In this document: positions 54,447 to 63,915 of the stretch, in pieces
How the letters are laid out: every line of letters starts with the position of its first letter
How positions within the stretch are numbered: the stretch's first letter is position 1
Assembly (NCBI RefSeq): GCF_007859815.1
Contig: NZ_SJPH01000004.1
Coordinates: forward strand, 1-64,000
DNA: 64,000 bases
Origin: Botrimarina hoheduenensis
Lineage (GTDB): Bacteria; Planctomycetota; Planctomycetia; Pirellulales; Lacipirellulaceae
Direction of reading: 5' to 3'
Notes under the pieces: generated by a model
The model's database searches: none
What the model was told of the DNA's origin: nothing
What the model saw: only the letters and a program-made list of their open reading frames with translations
Program-made: the position numbers and the translations under genes

Positions 54447-56318
54447 TCAGTCACGGCGGCGGCCTCCCCGCAAAGCGAGCAGCGCGGCTGTTGAAAGCAG
54501 CCCCCCCAGCGACGTGGGCTCGGGCACACCGGCCACCATGGCTTCGAAAGCGCCGGCACCCAAGCGATTGTTGTAGACCGTCTTGAACTCGGCGAAGTCG
54601 AACCGATCGATCAGGCCGTCCAGATTGATATCGCCGACCGCGTAGGCGAGCACCGGATCGATTTGTGAGAGGTTCATACCGAAGAGCCCCCGCAGCAGTC
54701 CCCAGTCGGTTTCATCGATCACACCGTCCGTGTTGAAGTCACCCTGGAAGGTGCGCCACATCACCGGCGGTAGATCAACCGTCAAACCACTCTGGCGATT
54801 GACGGGCAAAGCGGCTTGGCTGCGTTTCAGATACGCGTGGAGCGCTAGGCTTAGCTCAAAGGCTTCCTCGCTGCCCGCGACGAACACATCGTTCGTCTCG
54901 CCGATATCGGTTGTGAGGTTGTAGAGCTCATACGACTCGGTCTCGTAGAAATAAAGGAGCTTATGCGTCTCGTCGGCCACGGCGCTGACGAACGAGCCGC
55001 CCGTGATGGCACCGCCGCCAAGCTTGTGCTGGTTGCTACGATGCGGGTAATGCCAGTAAAGATTGCCGCGGTCGTACGCTCCGCCGGTGAGCGCCGCGGC
55101 AAAACTTTTGCCATCCATGCCGGAGTTGCGTGGCGTCGCGGCACTAGCGCCGGTTAGTTCGAGCAGCGTCGGATAGAGGTCGTGAGTCGCAGCTAGCGCA
55201 TTGGTAGCGGTCCCCTGCGCGATAGCGGGGTTACCAGTCCAACTGGCGATCAGTGGCGTGCGAATACCGCCCTCGTACAGGCTCCCCTTGCCGTCACGCA
55301 GCGGCTGGTTTTCCGTCGCGGGGGCCGACCCCAGCTCGGAGATAGTCAGGCCGCCGTTGTCTGAAGCAAACAGCACGATCGTGTTGTCGCGGATACTGTC
55401 GCTCGTGTTGCCATCGCCGTTGGGGTCGTCCAACCGATCGAGCACGCGACCGAGCGAGCGATCCATCTCCTCGACCATCGCCGCATAGATCGGGTTGTCG
55501 TGTCCCTGCAAGTCGGTTCCCTGCCCATTCAATATGGCGATCTTGGCCGTGTACTTGCTCACGGTTGCCGCGGGGGCCTGCAGGGGAACGTGAACCTGAT
55601 ACGAAGACATCAGCAAGAAGAACGGGTCGGGGTCGGCAGCCCGCTGGGTGATGAACGTCTCGGCGAAGCCCGAAAGCACGTCGGTCAGATACGTGTCCGC
55701 CGGATAGGTGCCCGGCGTGTCGATGCCCGGCATACCGCTCCAGCGGCCGTCGGGACCTGCAAAGAACCCTCCCTCACCGTCGCAAGGGCAGCCGGATCCG
55801 CCCCCCGCGATGTTCGAGTCGAAGCCGTTGGAGAGCGGGCTCCCCCCCACATGCCATTTGCCGATGAAGCCGGTGTCGTAGCCACCGGCTGACGAACCGA
55901 GCGACTCGGCAACGGTGATCTCGGCTGAACCCAAGCTGCGGTTAAAGACGGGCGACTGGAGCGTAGCACTGGTGTTGACGCCGCCGCCGGTGTGGTCGCT
56001 GAACCCGTGCAAACCCACGGACTTGCCGGTGAGCAACGACGCCCGCGTGGGCGAGCAGACCGGTGCCGAGGAATAAGCGCGCGTAAAGTTGACCCCTTCG
56101 CTGGCCAGGCGCAGCAGGTTGGGCGTTTCGTAGACTGCGCTGCCGGTGGGATTTAGCGCGGCATCGTGCTGCCAATCGGTCCAGCCCATGTCGTCGACAA
56201 AGAAAACGACAACGTTGGGTCCCGTGGCGTGGCTCGCTTGGTTCAAGCCCAAGCCCCCCACGGTCAAGCATGCCAGCAGCCCAAACTGCTTCGCGAACCT
56301 GAGCGCTACTGATTCCAA
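54447..56318 (-). CDS. S1-family sulfatase with dockerin-like repeat and PEP-CTERM tail
   Basis: About 623 residues if translation starts at the TTG at 56318, just before a signal peptide (FAKQFGLLACLTVGGLGLN); an in-frame ATG at 56492 would add 58 residues. The core begins GPNVVVFFVDDMGWTDWQHD. The formylglycine motif is APVCSPTRASLLTGKS (Cys about 88), GFIGKWHVGG follows, and DNTIVLFASDNGGLTISELG holds the later metal ligands. The dockerin-like pair (GDFNTDGVIDETDWGLLRGL and GDINLDGLIDRFDFAEFKT) and the PEP-CTERM tail (VPEPTSLGGLLSTAALLALR) mark it as surface-sorted. It is more arylsulfatase-like than the two sulfatases in the 15-28 kb region. Confidence 0.88.
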   Translation of the reverse strand: MESVALRFAKQFGLLACLTVGGLGLNQASHATGPNVVVFFVDDMGWTDWQHDAALNPTGSAVYETPNLLRLASEGVNFTRAYSSAPVCSPTRASLLTGKSVGLHGFSDHTGGGVNTSATLQSPVFNRSLGSAEITVAESLGSSAGGYDTGFIGKWHVGGSPLSNGFDSNIAGGGSGCPCDGEGGFFAGPDGRWSGMPGIDTPGTYPADTYLTDVLSGFAETFITQRAADPDPFFLLMSSYQVHVPLQAPAATVSKYTAKIAILNGQGTDLQGHDNPIYAAMVEEMDRSLGRVLDRLDDPNGDGNTSDSIRDNTIVLFASDNGGLTISELGSAPATENQPLRDGKGSLYEGGIRTPLIASWTGNPAIAQGTATNALAATHDLYPTLLELTGASAATPRNSGMDGKSFAAALTGGAYDRGNLYWHYPHRSNQHKLGGGAITGGSFVSAVADETHKLLYFYETESYELYNLTTDIGETNDVFVAGSEEAFELSLALHAYLKRSQAALPVNRQSGLTVDLPPVMWRTFQGDFNTDGVIDETDWGLLRGLFGMNLSQIDPVLAYAVGDINLDGLIDRFDFAEFKTVYNNRLGAGAFEAMVAGVPEPTSLGGLLSTAALLALRGGRRRD

Positions 56319-56652
56319 GGAAAACCCCGTGGTCCTATGGCAACCGAAAACGGCGTGGCAACAAGCTAAAATAAGCGGTCGCCTGCGCGGGCAACCCGCG
56401 ACAGAGAGGCCGAGCAGGGAAACTCCACCGAAGCAGGGTGTCTTACGGTGAATCTCGGCCCTTGGTAGCCACTGGACGCGGCCGAAAAGCACGCTAACCG
56501 CTTACCTGGCATGCACTAATGACCGATCGGAGCGGCAGGGCGAGCACGAAATGACGCCTAATGCGTACCGCACCCATGTGTCGCGACAGCGGCATTCCGA
56601 ATCACGACTTGTGCCGCGAAAGAGGGGCGTTGGGGCTCTCGGAAGCACCGCT

Positions 56653-57723
56653 CTAGACCCACAAGGCTGCCTCGGCGACCACCCCTGGACCAAACCCCAG
56701 CGCCACACAGGGGGCCGCGGCACCCTCGTCTCGCAGACGCCGCATCACGAACAGCGCGGTCGCGCTCGACATGTTGCCGTACTCGCTCAGCACGGCCAGC
56801 GAGGCGGCGGTGGCCGACTCGTCGAGCCCGAGCGCGGTACGGCAAGCCGACACAATGCGGGGCCCGCCCGGATGGATCGCCCAGGAGCGCACGTCGTTCA
56901 TCGCGACTCCGTGTCGCTCAAGCCAAGCCGGCAGCCAATCGCCCAGCGTCTCTTCGATCACTCCGGGCAGCTCGGCCGAGAGGCCCATCTCAAAGCCGTG
57001 GTTACGCACCCGCCAGGTGATCAGTTCCTGAGTATGGGGAAGCACACGCGAACCGGTCGCCGCGAGTCGCCAAGGTTTCGCGGCCGAATCCGGTGGCGGG
57101 GTTGATCGGCCGATCACCGCGCCCGATCCATCCGCAAACAGCGCATTGCCGGCGACCCGTTCGTTATCCCAGTGAAAACAATAATGGATGCTGCACAGTT
57201 CGGTCGCGACCAGCAGCACGGTGGCGTCGGGCTCGGCGGCGGCCAAGCCACCTGCGACCCGCAAACCGTTGATCGCTCCGTGGCAACCCATGAAGCCGAC
57301 ATTCACTCTTTGCGTGTCGGGCGAGAACCCCAGCTCGTGGATCAGCGCGAGATCGACTCCCGGTGCCTCGAAGCCCGTGCAGGACACCGTCACCAGGTGG
57401 GTTACTTCTGCGGGCGCGATACCGCTATCGGCCAGCGCGGCTTGGGTCGATCGGATCGCGAGCGGCGCGGCGTGGGTCTCGTACCAATCGGTTCTTTCGG
57501 CGATCGTCGGCCCGTTGGGATCCCCCTCCCAGCGGAACGCTTCCGTGTAGGGAACGCAGGTGCGCCGCTCCTCAACTCCCGAACGCCGGTGCAACACCTC
57601 CACCAGACGCTGCTGCTTGTCGGTCTCGCACGCCACGCGACGGGCCAGCTCGATCGCATCGGCTCGGTTCAGCACATGATCGGGAGCGGCAACGCCTAGA
57701 CCGTGTAGATAAAAACTCATCAA
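56653..57723 (-). CDS. Type III polyketide synthase (chalcone/stilbene-synthase-like)
   Basis: 356 residues. The thiolase-fold catalytic triad is readable: Cys about 147 in VGFMGCHGAIN, His about 284 in WAIHPGGPRI and Asn about 317 in EYGNMSSATALF. The C-terminal ALGFGPGVVAEAALW is the usual loop of the family. Such enzymes extend an acyl-CoA with malonyl-CoA and cyclise it to resorcinols, pyrones or phloroglucinols. The gene follows an FAD-dependent oxidoreductase by 27 bp, which in turn overlaps a methyltransferase gene. This set matches the logic of phenolic-lipid clusters such as Streptomyces srsABC (synthase, methyltransferase, hydroxylase). The actual product is unknown. Confidence 0.9.
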   Translation of the reverse strand: MMSFYLHGLGVAAPDHVLNRADAIELARRVACETDKQQRLVEVLHRRSGVEERRTCVPYTEAFRWEGDPNGPTIAERTDWYETHAAPLAIRSTQAALADSGIAPAEVTHLVTVSCTGFEAPGVDLALIHELGFSPDTQRVNVGFMGCHGAINGLRVAGGLAAAEPDATVLLVATELCSIHYCFHWDNERVAGNALFADGSGAVIGRSTPPPDSAAKPWRLAATGSRVLPHTQELITWRVRNHGFEMGLSAELPGVIEETLGDWLPAWLERHGVAMNDVRSWAIHPGGPRIVSACRTALGLDESATAASLAVLSEYGNMSSATALFVMRRLRDEGAAAPCVALGFGPGVVAEAALWV

Positions 57724-57750
57724 CGATTCCGTTTTCTCAGAGCAAGATAA

Positions 57751-58935
57751 TCATCGGTGCAACACGTATGGTACCGAGGGCGTGGCGGGGGTCGGGTCGA
57801 TGCTGCGCACCACCGGAGCCGCGAGCCACGGTGCCGCGGTGATCGCGCGCAGCACCCAGGGCGTTACCGAGCGCCCGCCCATCAGATTGCAAACCATCCG
57901 GCAGCGCTGCTGCTGACGCCCCACCGCGCGGCGATGCCGCCGCTGCCAGCGTTCAACGATGTCTGGCTGCCAGGTTTCGATCGCTTCTTCAGCAAGCGGA
58001 GCGAGCTCGATCGCCGATCGCAGCGCCCAGCCGATCCCCTCGCCGGTGAACGGCTCCACATAGCCCGCGGCGTCGCCTAGCAGCAAAGCACGCTCGGCCC
58101 CCAGACGCTCGGGGCGTTGCGTCAGCCGCGGGGCGGTCCGCCAGGTGGCGGTAGCCAGGCCTTCAGGCAACGGCGCACGGGCGCGGCGGAGGATCCTCGC
58201 CACCGCTTCGACGATGCCTAGCTCTGCGGCGGCCGCAGTGGACAAAGCCGCCGCGATATCAAGCCGGCCATCGGGCAGACGCACCACGCCCGCATAGCCG
58301 TGCCCCTCGTCGCTGCTAACCATGGTCAGCTCTCCTGGCGGATAGCTGTCCGCGTGATCGTGCAGGGTTGCGCCGACCCCGAGTCGGCTATCGAGACGCC
58401 GCTTGATGGTCGGACGCTCAGCAGGCGGCAGCAAAGCGCTCGTTCCCAGGCCCGCCGCGATGACCACCAGTCGCGCCCGCACGGTCGTGGCGAGGCCGTG
58501 AGCGTCTTCCAGCGTGACCTGGCGAAAAGCTCCCTGAACGGGGTTCAACCGCGCACGAACCCCGGTTCTCACCTCCGCCCCGGTTCGGGCGGCGCTCTGT
58601 GCGAGGGCCGTGTCGAACTCGGCTCGGCAGATCGCTTGGCGATTGGCGAGCCCTAGTTTCACCTCGGCGCGCGGGCCACGGAGCGACACCGTCGTGAGGG
58701 GTTGAGCGGCGTAGCCTTTTTCGACGCCGGCCTCGCGCAGCGCCCCCAGCGCGATTCCCCCCAAGCAGCCGCCGCAAACCTTCGGACGCGGAAACGCCGC
58801 TTTATCGACCAGCAACACGCGGTGCCCGGATTGCGCTAAACGTTGCGCGAGCAGCGCCCCCGCCGGGCCGGCACCGACGATACACGCGCACCACCGATCG
58901 GATGCGTCTGATTGGGATGCGGGTTTCGAGTTCAT
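57751..58935 (-). CDS. FAD-dependent oxidoreductase (geranylgeranyl-reductase/hydroxylase type)
   Basis: 394 residues. The dinucleotide-binding start is CACIVGAGPAGALLAQRLAQ (Gly about 21-26), with the ribose-binding acid in LLVDKAAFPRPKVCGGCL. The second FAD block is RALLLGDAAGYVEPFTGEGI, near 290, as in geranylgeranyl reductases and related flavin monooxygenases. Between the methyltransferase and the polyketide synthase it may hydroxylate or reduce the polyketide ring or side chain. Its start overlaps the methyltransferase stop (ATGA, 58932-58935). The length and both nucleotide-binding regions are complete. Confidence 0.85.
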   Translation of the reverse strand: MNSKPASQSDASDRWCACIVGAGPAGALLAQRLAQSGHRVLLVDKAAFPRPKVCGGCLGGIALGALREAGVEKGYAAQPLTTVSLRGPRAEVKLGLANRQAICRAEFDTALAQSAARTGAEVRTGVRARLNPVQGAFRQVTLEDAHGLATTVRARLVVIAAGLGTSALLPPAERPTIKRRLDSRLGVGATLHDHADSYPPGELTMVSSDEGHGYAGVVRLPDGRLDIAAALSTAAAAELGIVEAVARILRRARAPLPEGLATATWRTAPRLTQRPERLGAERALLLGDAAGYVEPFTGEGIGWALRSAIELAPLAEEAIETWQPDIVERWQRRHRRAVGRQQQRCRMVCNLMGGRSVTPWVLRAITAAPWLAAPVVRSIDPTPATPSVPYVLHR

Positions 58936-59639
58936 GCGTCGTCACGTCTCCAAGTGACGAGCAACCGCTGGGGCCAATCGCGTGCAACGCGGGCCCGCTT
59001 TAGCTCCGCCGCGGCTACGCGTTGGCGCATCTCATCAAGCGTGTAGGCAGCGGCCACCGATTGTGGTCCGTCGTATTGAACGATCGGTGAGCGGGTGAGC
59101 GTGCGGCAAGCCAACTGGGCCAGCCAATAGCCAAGTCGGCTGCGGCGGAGGTCGCTTACCACAATGCCACGGTCGGCCGCGGCGGCCATCCGTTTCAGCA
59201 GCCCCTCGGTGTCAGTATCTTCCAGGTGATGGAGAAACAGGCTGCTCATCACCACATCGAACCCTTCCGGTAACGGATCGTTGAGAACATCAGCTTGGCG
59301 AAATCGAACCGAGGCCCCGCTCGGCACGCGTGCGGTTGCGGCAGAGACCGCGGTGGGGCTGATATCGATTCCTTCGATCTCGACAGGTACGCCTGCCGCC
59401 TGGGCGCGACGCCAGACGCCAAGGGCCACATCGCCGCCGCCGCTGGCGATATCCAGCAGCCGGAGCGGCCGCGATCCGCGGGTAGTCGTCACCTGCCGAA
59501 CCGCGCGCCAAACCGACGCCGCAGCCCCGCTCGCCACATTCAATCGAGCCAAACCGCGCAGCGCTTGGGCGTGGTGCCGGGGATCCAGATCCGGGGCATC
59601 CATCAGCTCGGGCTGCAAATTGCGTCGTGCTAGACGCAT
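58932..59639 (-). CDS. SAM-dependent methyltransferase
   Basis: About 235 residues from the ATG at 59639; another ATG at 59726 adds 29 residues of unclear value. Class I methyltransferase motifs are present: RLLDIASGGGDVALGVWRRA (SAM-binding motif I), EIEGIDISPTAVSAA (acidic loop), QADVLNDPLPEGFDVVMSSL and LFLHHLEDTD. The best parallel is the methyltransferase of type III polyketide clusters, which methylates a phenolic ring. It is the first gene of the operon with the FAD enzyme and the polyketide synthase, and it diverges from the carotenoid operon across 251 bp (59640-59890). Confidence 0.85.
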   Translation of the reverse strand: MRLARRNLQPELMDAPDLDPRHHAQALRGLARLNVASGAAASVWRAVRQVTTTRGSRPLRLLDIASGGGDVALGVWRRAQAAGVPVEIEGIDISPTAVSAATARVPSGASVRFRQADVLNDPLPEGFDVVMSSLFLHHLEDTDTEGLLKRMAAAADRGIVVSDLRRSRLGYWLAQLACRTLTRSPIVQYDGPQSVAAAYTLDEMRQRVAAAELKRARVARDWPQRLLVTWRRDDA

Positions 59640-59890
59640 GGGCTGTCTCGGGAGGTCAAAGAACGTCGTGGCACCAGGCAACTCAGAAAGCCCGCTTAAC
59701 AAGAAGCGAACCGAATTGATCCGCATCCGCTAGTGACCGCTGAGCAGCCGCGCCGGACCGGGCAAACGTTTTTTTCGCTGTCTGACCGGCGTTAAGCCCT
59801 TTGCTTCTCTGTGGTAACGTCTAGAAAACTGGCGGCGGAGCTGCGGCTGCGCCCCACGGGGATTAGTTCTTTTTCGCGAACGAGCGTGCG

Positions 59891-61423
59891 TTGGTTCAAT
59901 CAGCTAGCAATCAAGAAGTCGCCATCGTTGGTGCCGGACCGGGCGGCCTCGCCGCCGCCATGCTCCTTGCTGCGCGTGGGTGCAAGGTGCGTGTCTTTGA
60001 ACGCCATACGACCCCCGGAGGAAGAACGTCGAGCCTTGAGGCGGACGGTTTCCGTTGGGATCTGGGGCCCACGTTTTTCTTGTATCCGCGGATCCTTAGC
60101 GAGATCTTCGCCGAATGCGGCCGCGATCTGATGACCGAGACGCCCATGACGCGGCTCGACCCCCAGTATCGGCTGGTCTTCGGCGAAGGCCCCCAGCAAC
60201 GACCGGGAGTTCTGGACGCGACGCCCAACATCGAACGGATGGAAGCGGAAATCGCCCGCCTTTCGCCGAGCGATGCGGGGGCGTTCCGACGCTTCCTCGT
60301 GGAGAACCGCAACAAACTGGCGGCGTTCACGCCGATCCTCGAATCGCCCTTCTACAAGCTGACCGATTTACTCCGTCCCGAGGTGTTGCGTTCAGCGCAT
60401 CTGGTGCGGCCGTGGCGCTCACTCTATCGCGAAGTCGGACGCTACTTTAACGATCCAAGACTGCAACTGGCGTTCACGTTTCAGGGCAAGTACCTGGGCA
60501 TGAGCCCGTTCCAGTGCCCGAGCCTGTTCTCGATCCTCGCATTCCTGGAGTACGAACACGGCGTGTTTCACCCGACCGGTGGTTGCGGTCAGGTATCGCG
60601 ACGCATGGCCGAGATCGTCACGGAGATGGGCGGCGAAGTGCGGCTCGGTGAGCCGATCGAGCAGCTTCGGTTTGCGGGGCGTCGCGTGACCGGCGTGCAG
60701 ACGGCTCGGGGCGAGTACCCCGTGGACTCGCTGGTCATCAATGCCGACTTCGCGCAGACGATGACCGAGCTCACGCCAAACCATCTGCGCAAGCGCTGGA
60801 CCGACGAGAAGCTGGCTAAGAAGCGTTACAGCTGCAGCACCTTCATGATGTACCTGGGCCTTGATGGCGAGCTGCCCGGCTTGGCTCACCACACAATCTA
60901 TCTGGCACCCGACTACAAGAAAAACCTAACCGATATCGAGCGCGGCAACCCGCTGGACGACGACTGCTCGGTCTATGTCCAAGCGGCCACGCAGACAGAC
61001 GCCTCGCTCGCCCCGCCCGGATGCAGTTCGCTGTACGTTCTTGTGCCAACACCCAACCTGGGTGTCAGCCGGGGCAAGATCGACTGGGCCACCGAAACGC
61101 CACGCATGCGGCGCATCGTCTTCGATCAACTCAAGGAGCTGGGAGTCGAGAACGCCGAAGCCCGCCTCCGCACCGAACGGATCGTCACGCCCGACGACTG
61201 GCTGGCACAGCACCACATCTACCGGGGGGCGACCTTCAATCTTGCCCACAGTCTTGACCAGATGCTGTACTGGCGGCCCCACAACCGTTTCGAGGATCTG
61301 GAGGGAGTTTACTTGGTTGGTGGCGGAACGCACCCCGGCAGCGGTCTGCCAACGATCTACAGCTCGGCACGAATCGCCTGCGATACCCTGATGGAAGACC
61401 TCGGTATCGCTTCAGCGGCTTGA
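59891..61423 (+). CDS. Phytoene/squalene desaturase family (CrtI/CrtN-like)
   Basis: About 510 residues starting at TTG 59891; no ATG lies between the upstream stop and the FAD motif. The N-terminal FAD fingerprint is VAIVGAGPGGLAAAMLLAAR, then FERHTTPGGRTSSLEADGFR and WDLGPTFFLYP. Mid-protein GMSPFQCPSLFSILAFLEYE and FHPTGGCGQVSRRMAEIV are typical of CrtI/CrtN desaturases. The C-terminal block is GVYLVGGGTHPGSGLPTIYS. The enzyme should introduce double bonds into phytoene or into squalene/dehydrosqualene. The downstream synthase and aldehyde dehydrogenase favour a C30 pathway, which is inference. Confidence 0.88.
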   Translation: MVQSASNQEVAIVGAGPGGLAAAMLLAARGCKVRVFERHTTPGGRTSSLEADGFRWDLGPTFFLYPRILSEIFAECGRDLMTETPMTRLDPQYRLVFGEGPQQRPGVLDATPNIERMEAEIARLSPSDAGAFRRFLVENRNKLAAFTPILESPFYKLTDLLRPEVLRSAHLVRPWRSLYREVGRYFNDPRLQLAFTFQGKYLGMSPFQCPSLFSILAFLEYEHGVFHPTGGCGQVSRRMAEIVTEMGGEVRLGEPIEQLRFAGRRVTGVQTARGEYPVDSLVINADFAQTMTELTPNHLRKRWTDEKLAKKRYSCSTFMMYLGLDGELPGLAHHTIYLAPDYKKNLTDIERGNPLDDDCSVYVQAATQTDASLAPPGCSSLYVLVPTPNLGVSRGKIDWATETPRMRRIVFDQLKELGVENAEARLRTERIVTPDDWLAQHHIYRGATFNLAHSLDQMLYWRPHNRFEDLEGVYLVGGGTHPGSGLPTIYSSARIACDTLMEDLGIASAA

Positions 61424-61473
61424 AACTCGCGACAGCGGCCCCCTTGCGACGCGCTGCACACCACCAAACAAAA

Positions 61474-61495
61474 AGTCCCCGTTTGTGAGGGGACT
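61474..61495 (-). terminator. Hairpin with minus-strand T-run between two plus-strand genes
   Basis: AGTCCCC (61474-61480) pairs with GGGGACT (61489-61495). Read on the minus strand the hairpin is followed by TTTTTG, an intrinsic-terminator shape. Read on the plus strand, in the direction of the flanking genes, no T-run follows. It may block antisense transcripts or attenuate expression. Confidence 0.4.
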
Positions 61496-61528
61496 CTATC
61501 CCCCAATCGAAGCTGCCCGCCTGCCCCG

Positions 61529-62419
61529 ATGATGCGTCGCGAACTGATCGACGAGCTGCTGCAGAAGACAAGCCGGACGTTTGCGCTGGCCATCCCGCTG
61601 CTGCCCGAAGCATTATGCGCCGAGGTGGGCGTTGGCTACTTGTTGTTCCGGATTGCCGATACGCTGGAAGATGCGCCCCGACTCGGGCGAGACGCACGCA
61701 TCGCCGAGCTACAAGATTGGATCACGCTGCTGCAAGAGCCCACGCACGACGCAGCACAGCAGCTTGCCGCGCGCTGGAAAATTTCTCCCCCGTCCGACAA
61801 CGAAGACTACAACTACTTGCTGAGTGAAACGCCAGCCGTCATCGGAGCGTTGCACGCTTTGCCGAGCGACTCGCAAGCCGTGATCCTTCGCCATGCGATC
61901 CGCTCCGCGCAGGGTATGGCGGAGACTCTCGCCGGTGCCGACATCAGAGGATCGTTCCGTCTGACCTCGCTCGCCGACCTGCAACAGTACTGTTACTACG
62001 TTGCGGGGATTGTCGGCGAGATGCTCACCGACCTGTTCGCCTTGCGGCTGCCCCCCTCCAAGGCGCGCGACGCTCTGGCCAACAGCGCTGCCCGTTTCGG
62101 CGAAGCCCTCCAGCTGGTGAACATCCTCAAAGACGCCCCCGACGATGCCCGCGACGGTCGCACCTATCTGCCCACCGCTCCGCCCCATACGGAGGTGATC
62201 GCCCTGGCACGCGACAACCTGGCTCATGCCGCACGCTACGCGGCCCATCTCGAAGCCGCCGGTGCCGCTGCAGGTATGGTTGCCTTTGTCACCCTGCCCC
62301 GCACGCTGGCCGAGGCAACGCTCGACGAACTGGAACGCGGCAACCGCAAGGTGGCCCGCTCGGTTGTCAGCGCGAAACTGGCCGAAGCCCAGGCGATCCG
62401 TTCGGGGCAAGCGACATGA
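61529..62419 (+). CDS. Squalene/phytoene synthase family protein
   Basis: 296 residues. The two Asp-rich prenyl-diphosphate-binding motifs are present: RIADTLED at about 41-48 and NILKDAPDDARDGRTYLP from about 198. SRTFALAIPLLPEALCAEV at the N-terminus and YCYYVAGIVGEMLTDLFAL in the middle are family-typical. Head-to-head condensation of farnesyl or geranylgeranyl diphosphate should give squalene, dehydrosqualene or phytoene; the sequence alone does not say which. It lies 105 bp after the desaturase gene, and its stop overlaps the next start (ATGA, 62416-62419). Confidence 0.87.
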   Translation: MMRRELIDELLQKTSRTFALAIPLLPEALCAEVGVGYLLFRIADTLEDAPRLGRDARIAELQDWITLLQEPTHDAAQQLAARWKISPPSDNEDYNYLLSETPAVIGALHALPSDSQAVILRHAIRSAQGMAETLAGADIRGSFRLTSLADLQQYCYYVAGIVGEMLTDLFALRLPPSKARDALANSAARFGEALQLVNILKDAPDDARDGRTYLPTAPPHTEVIALARDNLAHAARYAAHLEAAGAAAGMVAFVTLPRTLAEATLDELERGNRKVARSVVSAKLAEAQAIRSGQAT

Positions 62420-63915
62420 TGGCGAGCGCTGCGCAAAACGCCGCAACGATCCCCGCGATCGACGCCGCTCGCGCTGCGCAGACGTCTTGGCGTCGGCTTT
62501 CGCCACGTCAGCGGATCGACCGACTGCTGGCGGTACGCCGTGCGATCGGGACGGATCCTCAGCGATGGGCCAACGTTTGTACTCCGCCCCAAGACCGCAC
62601 CAATGCCGAAAGCTTGGCCGCTGAGGTCGCCCCGCTGGCCGACGCGGTGCAATGGCTCAAGCGGTACGGTGCCGCGACACTCAAGCAGCGTCACGCCGAA
62701 GGAAGCCGATTCGGATGGCTGCGGCCGGGTTCCCTGACGCTGGTCGTCGAACGAAAGCCGCTGGGAGTTGTGCTGGTAATTGGTGCGAGCAATTACCCCC
62801 TGTTCTTGTTGGCCGTCCCCGCCCTACAGGCTTTAGCGGCGGGCAACGCGGCGCTGCTGAAACCCCCGCCCGGCGGCGCAGCGGCCGCGGCGCTGTTGCA
62901 CGAAACCCTTGTGGTGGCCGGGGTCGATCCGCGGCTTTGCCCCGTTCTGGCAAGCACGCGCGAAGCCGCTGAGGAGGCGATCGACGCGGGCGTCGATCAT
63001 GTTGTCGTCACCGGTTCGGCCGAAACCGGACGCGCCGTTGCCCGCAGTGCCGCGGAACGCCTCACTTCCTGCACGCTCGAGTGCTCCGGCAACGACGCCA
63101 TGGTGGTGCTCAACGGTGCCAATCTGGACCGCGTCGCCGTGTGCCTCGCCTGGGGTCTGATGCTCAACAGCGGGGCGACGTGCATCGCCCCACGGCGCGT
63201 TATCCTCGGAGCCGATCAAATTGACGACCTGCTCCGCCGACTCAAGCCCCGACTCCGCGCGCGTCCGGCCCGTAGAATCACGGAGCGTGTCGCGCAGGAC
63301 GTCGTCCGGTTGGTGGGCGAGGCGATCACCGCTGGTGCGACGGTTGAATGGCCCGAGAAGCTCGACCTAACCGTGATAGCCGAGCGTCATACTTGCCCCC
63401 CGATCGTGCTCCGCCACAGCGCGAACTCGCGAGCCCTCGACCCCGTGGATCTGTTTGGCCCCGTTGCGACGCTTACGGTGGCGGAAACCGATGACGAACG
63501 GGTCGCCGCCGCGAACCGCAGCGCCTACGCTCTGGGGGCATCGGTCTTTGGCCCCCCTGGATTCGGCGAAGCCGACGAAAGGGCCCGTGAACTGCTAGCG
63601 GGGTGTGTAACGCTGGAAGACGTGATCGCGCTGACCGCTGATGCTCGCGTCCCTTTCGGCGGCACCGGCAGCAGCGGCTACGGCGTCACCCGCGGACGCG
63701 AGGGGCTGCTCAACCTGACACGGCCGCAAGCGATCGTTCGTCGGCACGGCGACTGGTTGCCCCACCTCGACCCCGAAACCGCCGCCCTGCCCGACCTGAT
63801 CGCGGCGATGATCCAAACGCAACACGCTCCCGGGCTAGCCGCGCGGTGGCGTGCCGTGCGACGATTCCTCCAAGCCGCCAAGCTTCACCAGCAACAGAAG
63901 AAGGAACGCACATGA
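62416..63915 (+). CDS. Aldehyde dehydrogenase family protein
   Basis: 499 residues. Conserved features are KPLGVVLVIGASNYPLFLLA (NAD-binding entry), DHVVVTGSAETGRAVA, the general base Glu about 222 in TLECSGND and the nucleophile Cys about 256 in NSGATCIAPRRV. ALTADARVPFGGTGSSGYGV closes the fold. In C30 carotenoid pathways an aldehyde dehydrogenase oxidises a terminal diapo-carotenal to the acid before glycosylation and acylation. The translational coupling to the synthase gene and to the following FAD gene supports that role here, as inference. Confidence 0.87.
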   Translation: MMASAAQNAATIPAIDAARAAQTSWRRLSPRQRIDRLLAVRRAIGTDPQRWANVCTPPQDRTNAESLAAEVAPLADAVQWLKRYGAATLKQRHAEGSRFGWLRPGSLTLVVERKPLGVVLVIGASNYPLFLLAVPALQALAAGNAALLKPPPGGAAAAALLHETLVVAGVDPRLCPVLASTREAAEEAIDAGVDHVVVTGSAETGRAVARSAAERLTSCTLECSGNDAMVVLNGANLDRVAVCLAWGLMLNSGATCIAPRRVILGADQIDDLLRRLKPRLRARPARRITERVAQDVVRLVGEAITAGATVEWPEKLDLTVIAERHTCPPIVLRHSANSRALDPVDLFGPVATLTVAETDDERVAAANRSAYALGASVFGPPGFGEADERARELLAGCVTLEDVIALTADARVPFGGTGSSGYGVTRGREGLLNLTRPQAIVRRHGDWLPHLDPETAALPDLIAAMIQTQHAPGLAARWRAVRRFLQAAKLHQQQKKERT

